Assembly (NCBI RefSeq): GCF_012933655.1
Contig: NZ_JABBJJ010000048.1
Location: 1 to 51,719 of the forward strand
Source: Pyxidicoccus fallax
GTDB lineage: Bacteria > Myxococcota > Myxococcia > Myxococcales > Myxococcaceae
Length of the DNA: 51,719 nucleotides
Direction: 5' to 3'
Part shown: positions 32,289 to 40,200 of the stretch, piece after piece
Layout of the letters: each line of letters starts with the position of its first letter
Numbering within the stretch: position 1 is the first letter of the stretch
Translations under genes and position numbers: made by a program
Notes under the pieces: generated by a model
Told to the model about the DNA's origin: nothing
Database searches by the model: none
Seen by the model: the letters and a program-made list of their open reading frames with translations, nothing else

Positions 32289-34895
32289 TTAAGTCTTGGG
32301 AATCACGTTTGTCGCATCGATCTGCTGCAAGGGATTTGGAGGTTCCACGACGAACGGCTTCTCTGGCAATCGCAGTGCTGCTGCAATAAGCGCTTCGGCC
32401 GGTCGTCTACGGAGCGCATCCCCATCCTCCTCAGGCAACCTGCCAACAACCTTTCCTAAGAAACGAACCGCATCTTCCTTATAAATGAGCATCGTGCCAC
32501 GATCGCCCCAACGAGTTTCGGGATTGTCTGCATGGAGTCTGAGGCTCCAGCGCTCGCTTCCGTGCTTCCCATGGTCTCTCAAAGTCACGCGGCGGAGGTC
32601 GTAATGCCCGTCTGCAATGTCTTCATTGACGGCGGCGAGAACGATGTCTTCATTGTCGACGCTTTGCTTGAATGAGGCCAAAGACATGATGCTTGCGTCA
32701 GGCCTATAGCATGGCAGCAGGAAGTCCATGGGCTTTAAGAGGACAACGTCTGCTGGAGCAAGCGTATCCCTCATGGATTCATCTGCGATGCGTACCGCTA
32801 GTAGGTCTCCGAGGACTGTATGGACGACCCGTATGGCTTGGCGTTCGAGTTGTGGTACCCGCAGCCCCTGTCTGGAGGTAGGCAGAAGCACAGAAAGCTG
32901 TTCGCTTTGGTGGAACTTCAGGCTCGATGCTGAAACTGTAGCGATGCGTTCACGATGATTCCGCCGAGCGCGTTGCGAGAACAATGTCGACGATGTGGTG
33001 TCCTGCTCAATAGGTGAGTCAATAGCTTGAGCTTGTATGTTCGGCGCCAATGATTCAAGTTTACACCCAAGAACAAACTCGAAGAACTTACGAAGGGCAC
33101 TTGATGGCGAGGTGAGATCGGCTTCGCTCATCGCTTGGATGTTCTTTCTGATCTGCCAGGGCTTGTCTCTGTCGCTTTTCAAAGGAGCGCCAAAGAATGC
33201 CTCTTCAATATTTTCGCAGTGAATATGGACCCGACTCGGATCGCTCGCAAGCTCAAGGATTTTCGAGTTTGCGCCTTCGGCTGCGGTTTCGCGGTCACGG
33301 TCGTGTACAACCCGATAGCCAATGTTGAAGTTATTCAGGACACGCTGGAATGCTCTAATGGTCCATTTGCCTCGGCAGTTGACTGTGGTGACGTCTCGGC
33401 GTGCGGTCAGGTACTTTTGCCGATCGAGGCGGCTTAAGGTCTCCAGCCGCTCAGCTATCGCATCAAGCGCCACCAGTTCTGTATCCCCCTCGAAGAGGCA
33501 TACTGCCTGGCCTCCCGTAAAGAAAACCTCATTCACAGTGGGATCGAAGTTGAGGAGCATACGGAGCCGCTCCCTTTGTTCCGATGCGCCGCCGAAGAGA
33601 TCTTCCTTGCGCTGTAGTGCCTGGGCTTCTCCTTCCGCCTTCCGAAGGAGAACGATGCCATCATGCCTGTCCGCTAGATCCAAGAATACTGGCGAATGCG
33701 TTGTGCAGATGACTTGGGCTACGCTATTCCTTGCGATGTCAACAAGTACGTCGCGCATTTTACGGCACATCTGGGGGTGGAGATATGCCTCTGGTTCCTC
33801 TACGAGGAGGAGAATTGCTTGAGATGCGTCCTGGCTATGTCGTTTCTTCTCCGCCAGTAAATGAAGCAGGGAAAGAACCAGGGCACGCTGAGCGCCATGG
33901 CCTTGGTGTTCTGGCGAGGTTCTCAGTACCCCATCTTTCACCCAAATAGACGTCATCTTGGCTAGATCGGCAGTTACATCAGGCGCTCTTAGGTCCAGTT
34001 CTGCGGTGAGATCGATGAACCGTCCTAGGCGACTGGAGATCTCGCTTTCCAAGTTGCCCACGATCCGGTGTTTCCCCAAGTCAGAGAACAAATGGGTGAG
34101 CGAGTCGGCGGCCGCCTTGAAGGTGCGCACCGCTTTGTGTTTCGATAGCTCGTCGGTAAACATCGCGTCTGCGATTTGATACAACGCAGAATCCTTGATG
34201 CCCGAACTGATCGCGGATTTTGTTTCCGTCTGCGCCGGAAGAAAAATGACGCGTGGGAATACTTTGTCTACGTTGGGCGAAATGCCGCCGGGATTGGTGC
34301 TCCACTCAAGATTGGGTTGACGAAGCGGGGAGTTTATCTCTCGGGCGATGTCCTTGAGTGCGTCAATGACTTTGGGCGACAGCTTGTTCCTGGGCGGTTT
34401 GTCGTGCCTACGCTTGTACTCTTCGGCCAGTGCAATTGTGGCGGCGCTATGCTGCAGGAGTTGCGCCCAGGTGATGTCCTTGGGAAGATCCAAAGTCTCG
34501 GTTGGGGCGTATGCTTCGATGGCTCTGACGATCTTGTTTTCATCTTCGTCTAGGTGCCATCGCTTGCGAACGCGATACCGTCCCTCGTGAATATGGGCGC
34601 GGATTGCGTGTTCCTGCTGATCGGTTTCCGTAAGGTTGTCGAAGGTCAGCGTTACTTCAATAGGGCCTCTGCTGAGGCTTCGATGTGGGAAGTGATCTTC
34701 ATTCGGAGCAGTAGGGGGAACGTGCGGACTTGCAAGGCAGATGGCTTGCAGAATTGATGATTTGCCTACGTTGTTGCGACCGATGATGGAGACAAAGTTC
34801 GCTGAGCCCGGGCGAGACGGGTCGAGAGCAGGGATTGTTATAGTTATGTTCCCAAGTCCCTTGAAGTTTCGGATTTCTATTTCAGCGAGACGCAC
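32289..34895 (-). CDS. OLD-family ATPase/Toprim nuclease with C-terminal LexA/S24-like domain
   Basis: An 868-residue protein starting at a GTG at 34895 with GGAGGGGGACA upstream. Residues 1-410 are an SMC/ABC-type ATPase: Walker A GRNNVGKS (39-46), signature QGHGAQR (331-337), Walker B ILLLVEEPEA (361-370) and switch His TTHSP (398-402). Residues of about 455-600 are a Toprim domain: FEGDTE with E469, and HDRDRE with D532 and D534. This is the OLD nuclease plan. Beyond it, residues of about 690-820 match the S24/LexA fold: VRIADESM (Ser707), LAPADVVLL, NEDIVLAAVNED, DLRRVTLRD, LHADNPETRW and GKVVGRL. The catalytic Lys position appears to be Arg. The gene is clearly more AT-rich than its surroundings, so probably acquired. 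Known: OLD nucleases act in phage defence. Inferred: the S24-like part may sense DNA damage or self-cleave. Confidence 0.85.
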   Translation of the reverse strand: MRLAEIEIRNFKGLGNITITIPALDPSRPGSANFVSIIGRNNVGKSSILQAICLASPHVPPTAPNEDHFPHRSLSRGPIEVTLTFDNLTETDQQEHAIRAHIHEGRYRVRKRWHLDEDENKIVRAIEAYAPTETLDLPKDITWAQLLQHSAATIALAEEYKRRHDKPPRNKLSPKVIDALKDIAREINSPLRQPNLEWSTNPGGISPNVDKVFPRVIFLPAQTETKSAISSGIKDSALYQIADAMFTDELSKHKAVRTFKAAADSLTHLFSDLGKHRIVGNLESEISSRLGRFIDLTAELDLRAPDVTADLAKMTSIWVKDGVLRTSPEHQGHGAQRALVLSLLHLLAEKKRHSQDASQAILLLVEEPEAYLHPQMCRKMRDVLVDIARNSVAQVICTTHSPVFLDLADRHDGIVLLRKAEGEAQALQRKEDLFGGASEQRERLRMLLNFDPTVNEVFFTGGQAVCLFEGDTELVALDAIAERLETLSRLDRQKYLTARRDVTTVNCRGKWTIRAFQRVLNNFNIGYRVVHDRDRETAAEGANSKILELASDPSRVHIHCENIEEAFFGAPLKSDRDKPWQIRKNIQAMSEADLTSPSSALRKFFEFVLGCKLESLAPNIQAQAIDSPIEQDTTSSTLFSQRARRNHRERIATVSASSLKFHQSEQLSVLLPTSRQGLRVPQLERQAIRVVHTVLGDLLAVRIADESMRDTLAPADVVLLKPMDFLLPCYRPDASIMSLASFKQSVDNEDIVLAAVNEDIADGHYDLRRVTLRDHGKHGSERWSLRLHADNPETRWGDRGTMLIYKEDAVRFLGKVVGRLPEEDGDALRRRPAEALIAAALRLPEKPFVVEPPNPLQQIDATNVIPKT

Positions 34896-34999
34896 TGTCC
34901 CCCTCCAATTGGCGCTTAGGTCTGCGGCTGAGCATCCCTACGAGGCAGGTAGGGTAGGCGGGCATCAGGGGGTGCACAAGTTTCAAGCAGTGGGCTTGT

Positions 35000-35017
35000 A
35001 TACCCCTGTAGGGGTAT
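35000..35017. promoter_or_regulatory. 18-bp palindrome upstream of the OLD-S24 gene
   Basis: ATACCCCTGTAGGGGTAT is perfectly self-complementary except for its GT centre. It lies 105 bp upstream of the OLD-S24 start, in the only region that can hold its promoter. It has the form of an operator for a dimeric regulator. No regulator gene is found beside it. Confidence 0.5.
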
Positions 35018-35176
35018 TGCACGAGCAGATGCCAGGGTAGTGCAGACCCAGTACAGCGCGGCTGCCGGGGTGTCTGTGTCTACCCTGCTCTGCGTTGTTT
35101 CGGAGAGCAGTTGAGTTGAAGCCAGGATAGGGTATAGAGGAACCAGAAGACGAGCTGACTGAGAGGTGTATCCGTA

Positions 35177-35325
35177 CTCAGCTACCGCACCGCTCGGGAC
35201 GGTTCCGCGGTAGCGAGAAGGGTGCGCTCGCGGAGCTGTCGCTTCAGGTGCGTCCACCACAACTCGGGGGATTGAAGCCGGGGCTGTAGGCGGGCAGGTA
35301 TATCACTCTCCCGATGAGGACAGCC
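35177..35325 (-). pseudogene. IS630-family transposase, C-terminal remnant with frameshift
   Basis: On the minus strand one frame reads AVLIGRVIYLPAYSPGFNP and, after a one-base shift at the C-run near 35270, a second reads PELWWTHLKRQLRERTLL. Together they form the well-known end of IS630 transposases (YLPAYSPxxNPxE-LW-LK). Nothing of the upstream catalytic DDE region is present. It is a decayed fragment marking the right edge of the island. Confidence 0.7.
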
Positions 35326-35399
35326 CGGGCAGATCCTTAAGAGAGGCTGTTCTTCTAGCTCGAACTGGAGAAGGGACTCACGACCAGGGGGCACGCTAC

Positions 35400-35512
35400 G
35401 GTGGAGGGCACGGTCACGCTGGAGGAAGGGTGGCGCAACCAGCGGGTGCTGGACGCCGTGCGGAAGTCTCACGCGGCGCGCCGGTGGGTGCGGCTGGACG
35501 GCGGCATGTAGA
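35400..35512 (+). pseudogene. Duplicated 3' end of a Gfo/Idh/MocA oxidoreductase gene
   Basis: The stretch encodes VEGTVTLEEGWRNQRV followed by LDAVRKSHAARRWVRLDGGM and a TAG stop. It closely matches the end of the intact gene at 31714-31825, with about six mismatches over roughly 100 bp until the last codons. Nothing before 35397 resembles the gene. Either a second, tandem copy was largely deleted when the island arrived, or the island carried this end. Confidence 0.85.
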
Positions 35513-35521
35513 GTGAGCCGC

Positions 35522-35842
35522 ATGTCGAACTTCGAGTGGCTCGGGAACATCCTCTCCCGCATCGAGACGTATCCGTGGTTCGGGCACGCGCTCTACGTGG
35601 AGGGGAACGCTCCTTTCGAAACGAAGACTCGCGCCATGGTGCTGGCGTACGACGTCTACTCGGACGAGCCGCCTCCGCTCGCCGTGGCCCACGGCCTGCG
35701 GAGGACGCTGTCCGTGGACCAGGCACAGGGCATCGTCATGAATGCCCGGATGCAGCGGCCCGAAGTCACCCCCTCCGAACTCGTGCAAGCGTTCAACTAC
35801 TACTGGAAGCGGGACGCCTTCATCGACTTCTCACGGCAGTGA
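35522..35842 (+). CDS. Small conserved protein of unknown function (possibly DUF7716-like)
   Basis: A 106-residue soluble protein beginning MSNFEWLGNILSRIE; a GTG three codons earlier at 35513 is an alternative start. The sequence has a hydrophilic alpha/beta look with TRAMVLAYDVYSDEPP and a C-terminal helix pair ending FNYYWKRDAFIDF. It vaguely recalls DUF7716 proteins, but I am not certain. It starts 10 bp after the duplicated oxidoreductase end, so originally it may have been co-transcribed with that lost gene. Confidence 0.65.
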   Translation: MSNFEWLGNILSRIETYPWFGHALYVEGNAPFETKTRAMVLAYDVYSDEPPPLAVAHGLRRTLSVDQAQGIVMNARMQRPEVTPSELVQAFNYYWKRDAFIDFSRQ

Positions 35843-35860
35843 AGGCGTCCAGTCCGGCGG

Positions 35861-37054
35861 CTACGGCGTCTTGTTGCCCGCGGCCGGGGCGGCAGCGCCC
35901 TGGCCCTTCTGGGCCTCGGCCCACAGCTTGAGCAGCTCCTGCTCGCGCTCCGGCTTCAGCCCGGCACGCATCTTGTCGCGGCGCTCCTGGGGCAGGCTCT
36001 TGAACCACGCCAGCGTGTCCGCCGTGGTGGTGGCGGGCGAGCGGAACTTGAGCCCCGCCTTCACGGCCTTGGCGTTGCTGTAGCGGTGCATGCCCGTGTA
36101 CTTGCCGAGGGGCGGCGCCCAGATGGGAATCTCCCCGTCGCCGTCCTCGCCCTGCTTCACGAGGAACTCCGACGGCACCCACGTCAGCTTCGTGTCCTTG
36201 CCCGTAATCTTCTTGCACGCGGCGAACAGCTCACCCATGGACCAGGGCTTCTCGGGGCCCAGCGCGTTGTAGACGCCGGTGATGTTGTTCTCCACCACGT
36301 GGACCAGCCACTCGGCCAGGTCGCGCACGTCGATGATCTGCAGCGGGTCCGCCGGGCTGCCCGGGGCGAGCATCTCGCCGCCGCGCTCGTAGCGCACCGG
36401 GAACCAGGTGAAGCGGTCCGAGCGGTCCTCCGGGCCGACGATGTAACCCGGGCGGACGTTGGCGGTGCGGCCCGGGAAGGCCTTCTCGGCGGCTTCCTCG
36501 CAGGCCCGCTTGAGTCCGCCGTAGTTCTCGAAGTTCTTCCCCATCTCCTCCACGTTGGGGTCGGCCAGCGTGGCGGTGGCGCCGGACTCGTCCTGCCCCA
36601 CGATGTCGTTCTTGGCGTACGCCGAGATACTGGAGATGAAGACGTACTGGCCCACGTTGGGCGCCAGCAGCTCCGCGGAGGCCTTCACCATGCGCGGGTA
36701 GTAGCCCGAGGTGTCGATGACCGCGTCCCACTTGCGGCCCTCGAGCGCCTTCAACCCCTCGTCCTTCTTGGGGTCCCGGTCGCCCTGGAGCTTCTCCACG
36801 TTGGGGAACAGCTCCGGGCGCGTCTTGCCGCGGTTGAAGAGCGTCAGCGTGTGGCCGCGCGCCTGGGCGGCGGCCACGATGGCCGGGCCGAGGAAGCCGG
36901 TGCCGCCGAGGATGAGAATCTTCTTCGGCGTCTTTGCCTTCTTCACCGGGGACTTCGCGCCGGACTTCGACTGGGCCTGCGCGTCGACTCCAACGGCCAG
37001 CATCGACGCCGCGGCCAGCGAGTACTGCAACAACTGCCTGCGAGAGGTGGACAT
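35861..37054 (-). CDS. Tat-exported NAD-dependent epimerase/dehydratase (extended SDR)
   Basis: A 397-residue protein. The start at 37054 gives MSTSRRQLLQYSLAAASMLAVG, a twin-arginine signal with R5-R6, followed by a Lys/Ser linker. The SDR nucleotide site GGTGFLG is at 50-56, and the active-site Tyr/Lys motif Y178-GGLK182 follows. VRPGYIVGPEDRSDRF and the C-terminal SSR-like segment complete the fold. Most extended SDRs are cytoplasmic; export by Tat would fit a protein folded with its cofactor. Substrate unknown. It ends 18 bp from the convergent small gene at 35842. Confidence 0.82.
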   Translation of the reverse strand: MSTSRRQLLQYSLAAASMLAVGVDAQAQSKSGAKSPVKKAKTPKKILILGGTGFLGPAIVAAAQARGHTLTLFNRGKTRPELFPNVEKLQGDRDPKKDEGLKALEGRKWDAVIDTSGYYPRMVKASAELLAPNVGQYVFISSISAYAKNDIVGQDESGATATLADPNVEEMGKNFENYGGLKRACEEAAEKAFPGRTANVRPGYIVGPEDRSDRFTWFPVRYERGGEMLAPGSPADPLQIIDVRDLAEWLVHVVENNITGVYNALGPEKPWSMGELFAACKKITGKDTKLTWVPSEFLVKQGEDGDGEIPIWAPPLGKYTGMHRYSNAKAVKAGLKFRSPATTTADTLAWFKSLPQERRDKMRAGLKPEREQELLKLWAEAQKGQGAAAPAAGNKTP

Positions 37055-37294
37055 GTGGGGGCTCGGGAACCCGGGGAGTCTGCTGCTCCCCGGCGGACCT
37101 CCAGACATGCTAGCAGGCAGGATATTCCCGGGAAGTTGGAGTGTGAGTCGTGTCCCCACCGCGAACATGTGGCGAGGGGCCTGTGGGGGCGAGCACGCTT
37201 CCAGGCGGCTTCAGTTGGCGCTGCCGGGAGTCATAGCTACAAGGTGGGTATGAGGTCCGGAACTGGCACTGGGCGAGTGCGCGCTGGAGGGAAC

Positions 37295-40200
37295 ATGGGT
37301 AGGTCGGGCGCCAACCGAGCCTCGGCCAGTCGCGTCGATGTCCTCATCGTCACGGCGATACGGGACGAGTACGACGCAGTGTTGAAGGTCGACTCCAAGG
37401 CTCAACCTGGCTCTCGATGGGAGGAACTGGAGCCGGGAGTGGTTGTTCGTTCGTTCCAAGCTGCGGATGGGGGCACCCTGCGCGTGGCGGTGGTTCGGGC
37501 GCTGGAGCTGGGTGGCGTATCGGCTACTGTCAGTGCGAGCCTGATGGTGAAGCAGTACGCTCCCAGGTGCTTGGCCATGTGTGGAGTGTGCGCTGGCTAT
37601 CGCGGCAAGGTGGAGCTTGGTGACGTAATCATTGCGGACACCTTATGGGCGCACGACGCGGGCAAGTTGATAGCGGGGAGTGATGACTCGGGGCAGCGCC
37701 AAGAGCGTGTGCTGAGAGAAGCCTCGGTCCATCACCTCAATGCCGAGTGGAGGCGCAAGGCCTCCACGTTCACCCCACCCAAAGACGGCGGCTGGCTGGG
37801 TGAACGCCCGAGACCCTATGAAGCACAGCGGGACTGGCTGCTCGAACGTCTCGTGCTGTATGAAAACCCAGTCTCCCATCCAGAGCGTAAACTCAAATGC
37901 GCCGACTACAAGGAGGTGCTGAAGCGGCTCTGGAAATTGGGATGGCTCGAGGACGGGACACTGAAGCTCACGGAAACGGGTCGGCGTCACATCGAGCGTG
38001 AGAGGCTCCTGCATCCGGAGGGCGTTCCAGAGCCCAGGCCCTTCCACGTGCATGTGGGCGCCATCGCTTCGGTGAATAGAGTAACCCAGGACCGGAGTCT
38101 CTTTCCTCGCTTGTCCGAGGCGGTGCGGACGGTGCTTGGGGCGGAGATGGAAGGGTGGGCCATCGGAGTGGTTGCGTACGAACTCCAGACTCCTTTCTTG
38201 CTCGTCATGAAGGGAGTCATGGATTTCGGTGATGAGGAGAAGGACGATAGATTCAAAGCGTTTGCCGCCCGGGCATCCGCAGAGTGCCTGCTCGCATTCC
38301 TATGTGCACACCTGCCTTCGGCGAACGCTGCCACCGGCCAGCGGACAGGCGAGGCAGGTCAAGCGGAGGATTTCAGCGATATCCTCGAAGCAGGCAGTGC
38401 CAGACCACCTTCCAGGCCGGGGCCTGCGGCCCTCTTGAGTGCTCGTTACCGGTACGTTCCTTTCTATGAGCCAGTGCGAGCGGAGTTGTTGCGCGAGCTG
38501 CGAGCTTGGTGTGACGACGAGGAGCCGGTAAGCGCACGGGTGTTCCACGGAGCAGGAGGAGCCGGGAAAACGCGCCTGCTCATCGAATGGTGCGAGCGGC
38601 TGCGGGCGGAAGGCTGGCTCGCAGGCTTCTTGATGCGGTCCGCAGACGCTGCGCGGTTCGAGGCTCTGATGCTGTCGGAGCATCCTACGCTCATCGTTAT
38701 CGATTACGCTGAGAGTCGTATGCAGTTGGAGGCGCTTCTCCAGCTCGTCGCACGCCAGCGTGAATCGAGGCGCGGAGCAGCCTTTCGAGTTGTACTGCTG
38801 GCTCGGACAGCGGGAGACTGGCTCCTCGAACTCCAGGCGGGAGATGCACTCATTCAGGAACTGCTGAGCGAGCATCCACCTCTGGAGGTGACCGCGCGTA
38901 GCACGTCCATTCCCGAACGGGAGGAAATGTTCCGGCAGGCCGTGGGAAGGTTTGCGGAGGTGCGCGGATGCGCAACTTTGAGGTCGTCGCCTCCCGACTT
39001 GAAGGACCCCAGGTTTGAAAGAATCCTCTATATCCATATGGCTGCGCTCGCTACCGTGGAGGGGTTGGCGTTCACGGCCGAGAGCTTGATGGGGCACGTC
39101 CTCGATCACGAGGAGCGCTTCTGGCTCGCGCAAAACGTTCAGTCCGGGGCCCAGTTCCAAGCAGAGAGGCGCCTGCTCAAGGAGCGGACCCGCAGGGCGG
39201 TTGCGGCGCTGACTCTTCTGGGTGGCGCCATCAGTCGTTCCGAAGCCGAGGCACTGGTGTCACGTGCCTGTGGCATCAGGGACGAGGCGCTGGTGCTCGG
39301 GTTGCACGACCTGTATCCAGGGGGGTGGAGAGAGGGCTCACTTGCCTATCTGGGAGGGCTTGAGCCAGATCTCCTGGGCGACGCCATGGTCTTGCGTGCC
39401 CTGCTTCATGAGGGCATTGATGCCGAAGCGTGGTTGGAACGTGTCTTCCAGAATGCTGGAGTACGAGGGCTTCGGGCGGGATTCGAGTTGCTGGGTCGTC
39501 TATCGCTGGAGTGCCCCGAGGAAACCAGCCGCTGGATGACGCGGCTGCTAGAGCGGGACCTGAATGGTCGTGGGGTGGCGGCCTTGGAAGCAGCGAAGGC
39601 ACTGGGCCAGCGGACAGCTCACGCGAGTCTCGGACTATGCCTCGCCGACGTCTTGAAGCGTGAGGGCTCCATTGAGGTTGCGATGCGGCTAGAGATGGCG
39701 GGAACTCCCGAGTTGACCGTTTCATTGCTGGAGGCCGGTGAGTGGGTGACCGAAACCCTCCTGCGAGCGCTTCCCGGCGCCAAGCACTCACAGGACGCAA
39801 TGCGACGGGCTGTTATGCTCGATAGGCTGAGTCGGTTCCAGGCTACGTTGGGTCGTCTGGACGCTGCCATGGCAGCAAGTCGGGAGGCAGTCTTCATCTA
39901 CCGGAGGCAGTTGAGGCGCCAGAAGGATGAACTCAAGCGGCTGGAACTTGAAGTCTTCCTGGCACGAAGCCTTGATATCTTGAGCGCACGGCAGCGAGAG
40001 TCAGGACTGAGGGAACTGGCACTTGCGTCTAGCATGGAAGCCGTGGCTATCCATCAGCGGCTGGCGAGCAAGTACCCGGGCCCCGAAGAGTTGGTGGTCT
40101 CGGCGAATGGACTGCTTCATCTCGGTTTGATGTTGTCGGAGGTCGGACGACAGACCGAAGCGCTACGAACACTCCAAGAAGCGGTCGTCGCGTATCGCTC

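Larger units (their letters stand above)
34896..35521. other. Right border of the island: 626 bp with palindrome, IS630 fragment and duplicated gene end
   Basis: No intact gene. From left to right it holds the presumed OLD promoter region with an 18-bp palindrome (35000-35017), about 160 bases with no recognisable feature, an IS630-type transposase fragment (about 35177-35325), about 70 bases of unknown origin, and the repeated 3' end of the oxidoreductase gene (35400-35512). Confidence 0.6.

Noticed and set aside
34916-35260. A possible 114-codon minus-strand gene upstream of the OLD-S24 gene.
   Set aside because: It crosses the palindrome and then runs into the IS630 fragment out of the transposase's main frame; no ribosome site and no protein-like pattern.
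35265-35275. The frame change in the IS630 fragment as a programmed frameshift like that used by some insertion sequences.
   Set aside because: Only the C-terminal end of the transposase is left, so there is no functional product; simple decay is enough.
36086-37294. A long open frame in phase with the NLR-like gene, which would add about 400 residues to its N-terminus.
   Set aside because: It runs antisense through the SDR gene, has Arg/Leu/Gly/His-rich non-protein-like composition, and the GGAGGG before the ATG at 37295 and the start of the PNP domain place the true start there.
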